DNA of 6,422 nt from an uncultured Ruminococcus sp. (GTDB lineage: Bacteria; Bacillota; Clostridia; Oscillospirales; Ruminococcaceae): assembly GCA_947173865.1 (NCBI GenBank), contig CAMWGS010000119.1, forward strand, positions 1-6,422, given 5' to 3'. Both the position numbers and the translations under genes were made by a program. Within the stretch, counting starts at the first letter, position 1. The number at the start of each line of letters is the position of its first letter. Shown piece after piece: positions 1 through 5,823 of this stretch. The notes under the pieces are model-generated. The model ran no database searches. It was not told the origin of the DNA and worked only from the letters and a program-made list of their open reading frames with translations.

Positions 1-149
1 TGAAACGTCTGGGACAGTCATCGCCTAATATGATAAAAAACGTTTACCAGCATTTGTATGAAAGCAAGGAAAGGGAAGTAGCCCAGACCGTATCAGATAC
101 ATTTTCAGAGATATATGACACGAAATATGACATGGGTAACAAGAAATAA
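1..149 (+). CDS. Tyrosine recombinase (phage/ICE integrase), C-terminal end only
   Basis: This is the tail of a gene that begins left of the window; the frame starting at base 3 is open to a TAA at 147-149 and gives about 48 residues. The peptide opens KRLGQSSPNMIKNVYQHLYE, which matches the C-terminal box of tyrosine recombinases of the Int family (R-L-G-H-S-S-x-x-T-x-x-x-Y-x-H-L-Y). The Tyr in NVYQHLY is the expected nucleophile that forms the covalent 3'-phosphotyrosyl DNA link; the usual LGH histidine is Gln here (LGQ), a tolerated variant in the family. The remainder, ESKEREVAQTVSDTFSEIYD, is the helical tail commonly seen in integrases of Gram-positive integrative elements. It reads toward a tRNA 3' fragment 30 bases downstream, which fits a site-specific integrase lying next to its own attachment site. 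Activity cannot be judged because the R-H-x-x-R catalytic residues are outside the window. Confidence 0.88.
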   Translation, partial: KRLGQSSPNMIKNVYQHLYESKEREVAQTVSDTFSEIYDTKYDMGNKK

Positions 150-179
150 CGATTAATAGGGGGAAAATCAAACAAATGT

Positions 180-205
180 GAGTGTTCGAATCCCTCTCTG
201 TCCGC
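180..205 (+). other. 3' fragment of a tRNA gene (probably tRNA-Ser), candidate att site
   Basis: The sequence reads as a T-arm and acceptor 3' strand: G53 (184), the T-loop TTCGAAT (185-191), C61 (192), a T-stem 180-184 with 192-196 (four of five pairs, T183/C193 mismatched), the seven-base acceptor strand TCTGTCC (197-203), discriminator G (204) and one C (205) before a T-run. No D-arm, anticodon arm or 5' acceptor strand (GGACAGA expected) precedes it; bases 150-179 do not fold that way. A partial tRNA just after an integrase is the classic duplicated attachment core left by integration into a tRNA 3' end. G73 and the acceptor sequence favour tRNA-Ser, but this is inference. The matching part is probably 184-205, because the 5' T-stem is imperfect and may already be element DNA. 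Confidence 0.65.
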
Positions 206-220
206 TTTTTTTTATTCTGA

Positions 221-256
221 AAAAATGTTGTCCTTATTGAAAGGACAACATTTTTT
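221..256. terminator. Bidirectional rho-independent terminator
   Basis: A perfect 15-bp inverted repeat (221-235 and 241-255) encloses a five-base loop, with an A-run on the left arm and a T-run on the right, so it works as a terminator in both directions. Leftwards it lies 15 bases past the stop of the SUKH gene and ends the DUF4291-SUKH operon. Rightwards it would stop transcription coming from the integrase or tRNA side. Confidence 0.9.
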
Positions 257-270
257 GTATTTATAATAGT

Positions 271-735
271 TTATTTACGCTTATACCAATGTTTCAGAAA
301 ATCAATAAGACTGCTTTCTACAGGTTCATAACAGTGGTAAAATTCATAGAAGTTTCCGTTTCTGTCGCACAATAATATAGAACCGTCGCCTATGTAGTTT
401 CCTATTATGAAATAATCTTTTGATTTGTCTGAAAATTCTTCAATTTCTTTGGGAGGGCACGGTATAATGTCGCTGAGTGAAAAAAGTTCACCTCCGAAAA
501 TATCCGATACAAGACCGTCCGACAATAAAAGAAATTCTCTGTATTCTTTCGGAAGTACGACATTGTAAATACTTTCCCAGTTTTCAATCTGTTTGCTTGT
601 TTGTGGTGGAAATGTTGTTTCTGATTCTGTTTCCGAATATAATTTATAAATGGCGTATATGGAGTCCGCCGTTATATTGTCACTTTTTATTGATTCGGAA
701 AACATTTTATAAAGTTCGGATATTGAATTATTCAT
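271..735 (-). CDS. SMI1/KNR4 (SUKH) family protein
   Basis: A 154-residue cytoplasmic protein without signal peptide or membrane segment. A SUKH/SMI1-KNR4 fold is indicated by W53-E-x6-V-L-P-K-E-Y-R-E-F-L (53-69), followed by a glycine (G74, in LSDG), a strand-rich middle, I-G-N-Y-I-G-D-G-S-I-L-L (111-122, the usual IG...GG..LL element) and a helical end (SLIDFLKHW, 142-150). SUKH proteins are known chiefly as immunity proteins that bind and neutralise polymorphic toxins, and also as general interaction domains. No toxin gene is visible here, so it may be an orphan immunity gene or do something else. The ATG at 735 is chosen because AAAGGA lies about 8 bases upstream. A longer start at 762 would lie inside the upstream gene and lacks a ribosome site. 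It follows the DUF4291 stop by 13 bases and is probably co-transcribed and translationally coupled. Confidence 0.82.
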   Translation of the reverse strand: MNNSISELYKMFSESIKSDNITADSIYAIYKLYSETESETTFPPQTSKQIENWESIYNVVLPKEYREFLLLSDGLVSDIFGGELFSLSDIIPCPPKEIEEFSDKSKDYFIIGNYIGDGSILLCDRNGNFYEFYHCYEPVESSLIDFLKHWYKRK

Positions 736-748
736 AATAATTTTCCTT

Positions 749-1033
749 TCAGTCCATATCAAGCCTGTTACGGATTTTTCTGTCTGTAACAGGATATAAC
801 TTTTCAGACGGCAATTCAGTAATACTGAGTTGTCTTTTTTTACGGCGTTCGTTCCATTTTCGGACAGTTGATGTCATGTCCTCGATTCTGTAAATTCCGT
901 TATCAAGAAAATCACTCAGAGCCTTTCCCTTTATGCCTATCTGTACAGCCGCACGGTTTAAAGGGTTTCCGCCTAAAGACCTGTCCGAATCCCATTGACA
1001 ATATACATCGGTATTTTTTAACTTTTTTCCCAT
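749..1033 (-). CDS. DUF4291 C-terminal half (second frame of the split gene)
   Basis: A 94-residue frame beginning with an ATG at 1031-1033 that overlaps the end of the N-terminal frame by 16 bases. It carries the C-terminal DUF4291 features QWDSDRSLGGNPL (13-25), AVQIGIKGKAL (29-39), IEDMTSTV (50-57) and LPSEKLYPV (74-82). No Shine-Dalgarno sequence precedes this ATG (upstream is GACGGCAACGA), so independent translation would rely on re-initiation after the N-terminal frame stops. It ends at TGA 749-751, and the next gene's ribosome site begins there. It is best read as the rest of the interrupted protein rather than a separate gene. Confidence 0.6.
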   Translation of the reverse strand: MGKKLKNTDVYCQWDSDRSLGGNPLNRAAVQIGIKGKALSDFLDNGIYRIEDMTSTVRKWNERRKKRQLSITELPSEKLYPVTDRKIRNRLDMD

Positions 1034-1335
1034 TCGTTGCCGTCGAACATCGTTGAATCAGGCGAGGTCAGGACAGCTTTTTCAAGCAGTCTGTCGAAAA
1101 CATCACGGTGTACGTCAATAGCAAGAGTACATTCCTGATTCTTTTTAGTACCCCAGTTTGAGCGGTACATAAGCCACAGAAATGACGGTTTAATCCATGT
1201 CATACGGTTGACATTGAAGTTATCACCGAAATTCTGTAATCTTACAGCCTCGTTTGCTATAACGGGATTGTAAGCCTGATAGATGCGGATATATTTTTTA
1301 TTGTACGACGCAAAAACTTCCTTTACATATTTCAT
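1018..1335 (-). CDS. DUF4291 N-terminal half (first frame of the split gene)
   Basis: 105 residues starting at ATG 1335 and ending at TAA 1018-1020. The strongest family signature sits at 44-62: R-M-T-W-I-K-P-S-F-L-W-L-M-Y-R-S-N-W-G, preceded by IYQAYNP (18-24) and followed by LAIDVHRDVFDRLLEKAV. AGGAG lies 14 bases before the ATG, longer than usual, but no alternative in-frame start exists closer to it. The frame runs only two codons beyond the six-A run (the last of them Ser) before it stops, as expected for an out-of-frame readout after a one-base loss. Confidence 0.7.
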   Translation of the reverse strand: MKYVKEVFASYNKKYIRIYQAYNPVIANEAVRLQNFGDNFNVNRMTWIKPSFLWLMYRSNWGTKKNQECTLAIDVHRDVFDRLLEKAVLTSPDSTMFDGNEWEKS

Positions 1336-1373
1336 ATTGTTTTTATAAACTCCTTTCCTGCTTTTTTATATAA

Positions 1374-1402
1374 ACTATATCATATTAAACACATAAAGTC
1401 AA
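1374..1402 (-). promoter_or_regulatory. Sigma-70 promoter of the DUF4291-SUKH operon
   Basis: On the minus strand TTGACT (1402-1397), a 17-base spacer and TATAGT (1379-1374) form a near-consensus promoter about 39 bases before the DUF4291 start codon. Its -35 box is only six bases from the -35 box of the opposite promoter. Confidence 0.8.
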
Positions 1403-1408
1403 CATAAT

Positions 1409-1437
1409 TTGACAGATTGTTACAGAAATGTTATAAT
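1409..1437 (+). promoter_or_regulatory. Consensus sigma-70 promoter of the solenoid protein gene
   Basis: TTGACA (1409-1414), 17 bases, TATAAT (1432-1437): both hexamers are perfect consensus at the ideal spacing. It lies 28 bases before the ATG at 1466, whose ribosome site GGAGG is at 1455-1459. The predicted leader is therefore only about 20 bases and leaves no room for a riboswitch. Confidence 0.9.
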
Positions 1438-1465
1438 AAAGTTAATTTATTGACGGAGGTAAAAA

Positions 1466-2794
1466 ATGAATAAAAAGGATTTCAGACAGTATATGCTTTG
1501 TGGTCACGGACGTTGCTTTTCGGCAACCGACGATGAATTACAACAATTCAAAGACATAGTTTTATATGGTTGTTTAAATGACATATCTTTTGATTTACAG
1601 TGTGAGGGCTCAAGGGGACTTTTTATGTATAATCTCGCTTTGCAGTACGAGGACTATAATTATTTTCTGCAACCTGCAATAGAAAAGTTTCTTTCTGTGG
1701 AAGTATGTGACGACTGGCATTTGATTAAACATCTATGTGACTTCATTGAACTTTTTGTAGACGATTATGGTGATGCTTCCGCTAAAAACGCCATTGAAAC
1801 AAAATATAATCAGATTTATGGACTTCTTATGTCTTTGAGATGGAGTGTCCATGCAAATGAAGTTTCACAATGTTATGAATATATGGGAATTGTTATTATA
1901 GAGAACAGCACCATTGAACGTGCAGTTAAAATATTCGAGGATATGGGAAAGTTTTTCATACGCCGTCGCCGTGCTGATGACGATGAACTGAAAGGAAAGT
2001 TTCTGTGGTTCTGGCATTGTACCTGTGAAAAATACGGTGAAAAATATCTTGCGGAAAAACTTGATATTCTGAGTAAGGACAACGTGGGAATCAGACGTTT
2101 CAGGCGTGTGATGTTTCGTGAAGAAAATTATACAATTAACAGAAAAAAACTGTCGGCAGACGAATTTATAGAATGTGCTGAAAATAATTCCGTAAAACGT
2201 AAAGACATAATTTGGTTAAGACGTGCGGAACGTTCTGAAAAAATGAAAATTGCTCAGGCATTAGTTAATGAAAATAATCTTGATAAAAAAGCCGAGTTAC
2301 TTAAAGCGTTCACAGCTTCATTAAGTTCGTTTCCTCTTGAACCTGAAATACTTACAGATTACGCTGTGTCGGAAAATAAAAATCTGCGTAAAACTGCTGT
2401 TGATGCATTGTTATATGTAAAGGCGGACTGTGTACATGATTTTGCTGTTAGACTTCTTGAAAAAGGTTTTTCATTAGAAGCTGTACTCATGCTGATTAAC
2501 AATTATCGTGATTCTGACAAGAAAATTTTACTTGATATTCTTGACAATATCGAAATTGACTACAACAAATCAGGCTGGCATAATATAATTTTGAGTATTA
2601 CAAATAAAAAGAATATAGAGGGAATGCCTGAAGAAGCTGTTATGTTTGTGTATGAGAAGTCAATGTGTTCATGTTGCAGGGAAGATGCAGTGCTTGAACT
2701 AATCAGGCGTAATCTTTTTACAGAGGAAATACGGTCTGAATGTCTGTGGGACTGCAACAGTGATATAAGAAAGGTGTCGGAGAATAATTCATAA
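1466..2794 (+). CDS. Conserved hypothetical protein, predicted HEAT-like alpha-solenoid
   Basis: 442 residues, cytoplasmic (no signal peptide or membrane segment), almost wholly helical. The N-terminal segment has a distinctive stretch, GHGRCFSATDDE (13-24) and YGCLNDISFDLQCEGSRG (34-51), that I recall from uncharacterised solenoid proteins in diverse bacteria, but I cannot attach a function. Residues from about 250 to 360 form short paired helices of HEAT-repeat style (for example LRKTAVDALLYV and FSLEAVLMLINNY). Near the C-terminus MCSCCREDAVLELIRRN (400-416) has a CSxCRE motif that I associate with the same proteins; with C401, C403 and C404 it might bind metal, which is a guess. The start is secure: GGAGG lies six bases upstream and a consensus promoter precedes it. 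The last residues NNS and the stop codon fall inside a heptameric repeat, so the original C-terminus may have been altered. It is divergent from the DUF4291-SUKH operon. A scaffold or protein-binding role is likely. Confidence 0.75.
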   Translation: MNKKDFRQYMLCGHGRCFSATDDELQQFKDIVLYGCLNDISFDLQCEGSRGLFMYNLALQYEDYNYFLQPAIEKFLSVEVCDDWHLIKHLCDFIELFVDDYGDASAKNAIETKYNQIYGLLMSLRWSVHANEVSQCYEYMGIVIIENSTIERAVKIFEDMGKFFIRRRRADDDELKGKFLWFWHCTCEKYGEKYLAEKLDILSKDNVGIRRFRRVMFREENYTINRKKLSADEFIECAENNSVKRKDIIWLRRAERSEKMKIAQALVNENNLDKKAELLKAFTASLSSFPLEPEILTDYAVSENKNLRKTAVDALLYVKADCVHDFAVRLLEKGFSLEAVLMLINNYRDSDKKILLDILDNIEIDYNKSGWHNIILSITNKKNIEGMPEEAVMFVYEKSMCSCCREDAVLELIRRNLFTEEIRSECLWDCNSDIRKVSENNS

Positions 2795-2818
2795 TTGATA
2801 ATGCGTAATTCGCAATTA
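2784..2818 (+). repeat. Five-unit heptameric repeat, ATAATTS type
   Basis: Five consecutive seven-base units read ATAATTC, ATAATTG, ATAATGC, GTAATTC, GCAATTA. The second unit supplies the TAA stop (2792-2794) of the solenoid gene. Such degenerate AT-rich heptamer arrays are seen at gene ends and insertion edges in bacterial genomes; no recombinase or terminal inverted repeats are visible. The rest of the 167-base gap to the next gene holds no recognisable terminator or gene and only a weak promoter candidate (TTGTCT 2875-2880, 15 bases, TATAGT 2896-2901). Confidence 0.6.
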
Positions 2819-2961
2819 AATTGATAAATATATTTAATTTATACACAAACAATTTACAATAAAAACCGCACATATTGTCTTCCTGAAACGTCATATATAG
2901 TGAACCCGCCTGAAAGGCATGAATCCGAATTACATATGAACATAATCAAGGAGGAACTTAT

Positions 2962-5172
2962 ATGAAAGCTAAAAAAATTCTGACCGCTGTAACGTGTCTC
3001 TGTATGACTGCACAGATGTTCGGTTACATACAGCCTGTATTTAATGCAAGTGCAAACGGTACTGTTGTTGAGCAACCTGTAAAAACTGAAATCTATGATA
3101 TTTTTCAGTATAAGAATTTAGGAAACTATATTGAAATCGTAGCTACTTCCAGTACTGCAAAAGGTGTAGTGGTAGTACCTTCCGAAATCGACGGTCTGCC
3201 TGTAAAATCAGCAGGGGACAACGCTTTTGCAGGAAATCAGGACATAACTTCAATCAAACTTCCCGACACACTCACATCTATCGGAAAAGGTGCTTTCTGG
3301 GGAGACACCGCTCTTACTTCCGTAAACATTCCCGAGGGTGTTACACAGATTAAAGATGAAACTTTCCTTAACTGCATGAGTCTTATGCGTATTTCTCTGC
3401 CTGAAACTCTTAAAAGTATAGGCGTGAGAGCGTTCTATAACTGTGCTTTGGGTGAAATTGATATTCCGGACAGTGTTAAACAGATTAGTTCACAGGCTTT
3501 TGACAGTTGCCGTAACCTTTTGTCTGTAAATATTCCCGACGGTGTGACTGTTCTTGAAGAGGGCGTTTTTTCAAATTGTATCTTGGACGAAATTGATATT
3601 CCCAAAAGCGTAGAAAAAATCTGTCAGAGTGCTTTGCCAAATGGAATAAAGAAGGTATATATATATAACCCAGACTGTGAAATTGAAGTTTTCGCAATAC
3701 TTGGTGACCCATCAAACATAACCATTATAGCACCTAAAAACAGTAAAGTACAGGAACAGGCAGAAACGTACGGATTTGTATTTCACCCAATGCAGACGAT
3801 TTGTTCCGGTGATGCCAACGGTGATGGAGAATTTGGCATAGCAGACGTTGTAACACTTCAAAACTGGCTTATTGGTAACGGTGAACTCATTGACTGGAAA
3901 GCCGTTGACTACACCGATGACGGCGTAATAGATGTTTTCGACCTGTGTATTATGAAAAAGTGTTTAGTGTATTATTTAAATCCAAATCCTCCTGTAGAAT
4001 CACCCAATGATATTATAAATCTTACTGCTGATATAAAGTCGGCAGAAGTCGAGGGAAAAGACGCTGATGAAACTTTTGTAAACGGTCAGACGAATTTTGC
4101 TCTTGAACTTTTAAAGAATACAGTCAGTGAAAATGAAAACGTTCTTGTATCGCCTTATTCGGTAGTGCAGGCTCTCGCTATGACGGGAAACGGTGCGGAC
4201 GGTATCACAAAAGAGGAGTTTGAAAATGTTATAGGCGGTGGAATTGATTTCGACGAACTCAATAAATACCTCTATACTCAGAGAACAGGTCAGCCGAATG
4301 ACGAAAAGTGCAAACTTCTGACCGCTAATTCCGTATGGACTCGTGACAATGAAGCACGTATAAGTCCGTATCCTGAATTTTTACAGAAAGTTGTTGACTA
4401 TTACAGTGCAGAAATTTTCAAAGCACCTTTTGATGCCGAAACAGTTAAGGAAGTCAACAACTGGGTGGACACAAACACAGACCATATGATTCCGAAAATT
4501 GTTGACGAAATCGATTCCGAAACTGTTATGATGCTTATCAATGCCGTGACTTTTGACGCAAAATGGAGAAGTCCGTATTATGAGGAGGACGTGTGGAAAT
4601 ACGATTTTACAAATTATAATGGTACTGTCCAGCAGGCAGAAATGATGTTCTCTGACGAATATTCTTATCTTGAGGACGAAAATGCAACAGGTTTCTATAA
4701 GTACTATCAGGGCGGACGTTATGCTTTTGCGGCACTTCTCCCGAATGAAGACATTTCTGTGACTGATTATGTAAACAGTCTTACTCCTGAATCTCTCCAC
4801 AATGTACTTTCAAATCCTCAGGAGGATTATATAAGAACAGGTCTGCCGAAATTCAGCTATGACTATGGCAAGGAACTTTCAGAAATTCTTGCTGATATGG
4901 GTATGCCAAGTGCATTTGATTATGCTGATGCTGATTTTTCAAAGCTTGCACTGCAGTCTACATTTATAAGTCAGGTTATTCATAAAACTCACATTGATGT
5001 ATTTGAAGAAGGTACAAGAGCAGCGGCAGTTACAGGAGCAATGATGAGTGCTACTTGTGTACCTGTACTTCCTGAAAAGGAAATAATTCTTGACAGACCT
5101 TTTGTCTACTGCATAGTTGACACTGAAACATATCTGCCTGTATTCATGGGTACACTCATGAATCTTGAATAA
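2962..5172 (+). CDS. Secreted cellulosomal serpin: BspA-type LRR, dockerin I, serpin
   Basis: 736 residues. A Sec signal peptide covers 1-31 (KAKK, hydrophobic core, ASA cleavage site). Residues ~76-277 are LRR_5/BspA-type repeats of about 23 residues (AF..C..L..I.IP..V..I), probably for protein or surface binding. A type I dockerin spans 282-337: Ca loops D284-x-N286-x-D288...D295 and D316-x-T318-x-D320...D327, with helix LCIMKK. It should dock to a scaffoldin cohesin. A serpin fills ~372-735: VSPYSV (396-401), shutter NAVTFDAKW (527-535), hinge E682-E-G-T-R-A-A-A, then RPFVYCIVD and PVFMGTLMN. The small-residue hinge (P15 Gly to P10 Ala) predicts an inhibitory serpin that traps a protease covalently. 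Standard counting puts P1 at T698 and P1' at C699, but the segment after the loop is about four residues longer than in alpha-1-antitrypsin, so the scissile bond is uncertain. AAGGAGG (2948-2954) fixes the start. Likely role: protecting the cellulosome from proteases. Confidence 0.93.
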   Translation: MKAKKILTAVTCLCMTAQMFGYIQPVFNASANGTVVEQPVKTEIYDIFQYKNLGNYIEIVATSSTAKGVVVVPSEIDGLPVKSAGDNAFAGNQDITSIKLPDTLTSIGKGAFWGDTALTSVNIPEGVTQIKDETFLNCMSLMRISLPETLKSIGVRAFYNCALGEIDIPDSVKQISSQAFDSCRNLLSVNIPDGVTVLEEGVFSNCILDEIDIPKSVEKICQSALPNGIKKVYIYNPDCEIEVFAILGDPSNITIIAPKNSKVQEQAETYGFVFHPMQTICSGDANGDGEFGIADVVTLQNWLIGNGELIDWKAVDYTDDGVIDVFDLCIMKKCLVYYLNPNPPVESPNDIINLTADIKSAEVEGKDADETFVNGQTNFALELLKNTVSENENVLVSPYSVVQALAMTGNGADGITKEEFENVIGGGIDFDELNKYLYTQRTGQPNDEKCKLLTANSVWTRDNEARISPYPEFLQKVVDYYSAEIFKAPFDAETVKEVNNWVDTNTDHMIPKIVDEIDSETVMMLINAVTFDAKWRSPYYEEDVWKYDFTNYNGTVQQAEMMFSDEYSYLEDENATGFYKYYQGGRYAFAALLPNEDISVTDYVNSLTPESLHNVLSNPQEDYIRTGLPKFSYDYGKELSEILADMGMPSAFDYADADFSKLALQSTFISQVIHKTHIDVFEEGTRAAAVTGAMMSATCVPVLPEKEIILDRPFVYCIVDTETYLPVFMGTLMNLE

Positions 5173-5247
5173 ATTTTTAATGCTCACTTTGCATCATATT
5201 TCAACTGCCGTTATCTGCACATTAGGCACGTAGAGTATGCTGTTTGT

Positions 5248-5285
5248 GATAAATTTTTGGGGGTCTCCTATGGGGACAAATTATC
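5248..5285. repeat. Imperfect 38-base palindrome
   Basis: The outer arms GATAAATTT and AAATTATC and the inner arms GTCTCC and GGGGAC (one G-T pair) surround a TAT loop, with an asymmetric bulge of extra T and G bases on the left. It sits between the serpin stop (5172) and the terminator at 5288. It is not followed by a T-run, so it is not itself a typical terminator. It could be a transcript-end structure, a protein site or the remnant of a small palindromic repeat. Confidence 0.45.
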
Positions 5286-5287
5286 AG

Positions 5288-5317
5288 AAAACCGTATCTT
5301 ATAAGATACGGTTTTTT
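5288..5317. terminator. Rho-independent terminator after the serpin gene
   Basis: Arms 5288-5300 and 5303-5315 are a perfect 13-bp inverted repeat (realistic loop TTATAA) followed by a T-run to 5317; the A-run on the left makes it potentially bidirectional. It would end the serpin transcript about 115 bases past its stop codon and insulate it from the promoter that begins at 5321. Confidence 0.88.
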
Positions 5318-5320
5318 GTG

Positions 5321-5349
5321 TTGACTTATTGATAAATATATTGTATAAT
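5321..5349 (+). promoter_or_regulatory. Near-consensus sigma-70 promoter of the 147-residue protein gene
   Basis: TTGACT (5321-5326), 17 bases, TATAAT (5344-5349). It begins four bases after the terminator T-run. Transcription should start near 5356, which excludes any translation start upstream of that point. Confidence 0.88.
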
Positions 5350-5379
5350 CTGTATAAGGAAATGTCAGGGAGTGTTTAT

Positions 5380-5823
5380 ATGGACATATTACTGAAAAGA
5401 GGCATAACAGGATTTTATGAAAAAGGTGATTTGTGTCTGAATGAGACATATTTCAGTGAGTTCGTAAGAATATGTTATTTATTGCAGACTGTAACGAATT
5501 TTAAAATTAAAAGTACTGTAAATACGGAATGTGCAAGTTATTTCAGTGCGGAGCTTACCGACGGAAAGAGTAAAATATATTTTCTTCTGAATAAATATTA
5601 TAACGTCGGTGGATTTACGGATAATCTGATTTTCGGAGACAAAATATTCACTGATATTGATTTGGACAACAATTATCTGACTGAATGTGAAATTGTTCCT
5701 GCCTTAGTTCTTAACTCTGCTTTTAGTGAAACAGCACATGATTTATCGAAGTGTGAACTTGAACAGGTTGAATATTGGAAACCTTTTTCAGTGGGAAACA
5801 TAATTTTCAATGAATGGGATTGA
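5380..5823 (+). CDS. Unrecognised small cytoplasmic protein (147 aa)
   Basis: I do not recognise this family. The protein is soluble, mixed alpha/beta and acidic, without signal peptide, membrane segment or cysteine clusters. The segment KSKIYFLLNKYYNVGG looks like paired strands, and the C-terminus E-Y-W-K-P-F-S-V-G-N-I-I-F-N-E-W-D is a tail that I associate loosely with small uncharacterised Firmicute proteins. ATG 5380 is chosen because AGGGAG (5367-5372) lies seven bases upstream. ATG 5362 is in frame but has AAGGA only one base before it, and a TTG at 5329 lies inside the promoter. It has its own promoter and is monocistronic, convergent with the SLOG gene. Its size and its setting next to a SUKH operon and an integrase would suit an immunity or accessory protein, but nothing in the sequence demonstrates this. 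Confidence 0.65.
   Translation: MDILLKRGITGFYEKGDLCLNETYFSEFVRICYLLQTVTNFKIKSTVNTECASYFSAELTDGKSKIYFLLNKYYNVGGFTDNLIFGDKIFTDIDLDNNYLTECEIVPALVLNSAFSETAHDLSKCELEQVEYWKPFSVGNIIFNEWD

Larger units (their letters stand above)
749..1335 (-). pseudogene. DUF4291 family protein, disrupted by a frameshift
   Basis: Two overlapping leftward frames together make one DUF4291 protein. The N-terminal part has IYQAYNP, RMTWIKPSFLWLMYRS and NWGTKKNQE; the C-terminal part has QWDSDRSLGGNPL, RAAVQIGIKG, IEDMT and LPSEKLYPV, in the order and spacing of the family. The break lies at a run of six A on the minus strand (T at 1023-1028). One extra A, or a -1 slip on the AAA codon, would give NEWEKKLKNTDVYCQWD, exactly what a continuous family member should show, with a total of 195 residues, the normal size. 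DUF4291 has no function that I can name with confidence; the protein looks cytoplasmic. The gene may be dead, be expressed by slippage or as two pieces, or be affected by a homopolymer sequencing error. The promoter is at 1374-1402 and the downstream partner is the SUKH gene. Confidence 0.8.

Noticed and set aside
1014..1033. Classical programmed -1 frameshift site (A AAA AAG) in the DUF4291 gene
   Set aside because: The heptamer is in the register of the downstream frame, while the incoming frame reads GAA AAA AGT, so simultaneous two-tRNA slippage does not fit; kept only as slippage or mutation.
2821..2834. 14-base identity TTGATAAATATATT with 5329-5342
   Set aside because: The second copy is a promoter spacer, the first has no matching -35 or -10 context, and such AT-rich matches arise easily by chance.
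2875..2901. Promoter for the serpin gene (TTGTCT, 15 bases, TATAGT)
   Set aside because: A poor -35 match and short spacing, far weaker than the other promoters in the window; mentioned but not listed as a feature.
2908..2918. Small hairpin GCCT-GAA-AGGC in the serpin leader
   Set aside because: A four-base-pair stem is too small to support a riboswitch or attenuator call.
4381..4800. Leftward 139-codon open frame inside the serpin domain
   Set aside because: It is antisense to a clear serpin domain and shows no ribosome site or protein-family features; it is a shadow of that gene's codon pattern.
5329..5379. Extended N-terminus of the 147-residue protein from a TTG at 5329
   Set aside because: Those codons overlap the spacer and -10 of the promoter at 5321-5349, and a good ribosome site serves ATG 5380.
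5222..5449. Leftward 75-codon frame across the serpin-downstream region
   Set aside because: It runs through the terminator and promoter at 5288-5349 and the start of the next gene, with no ribosome site.
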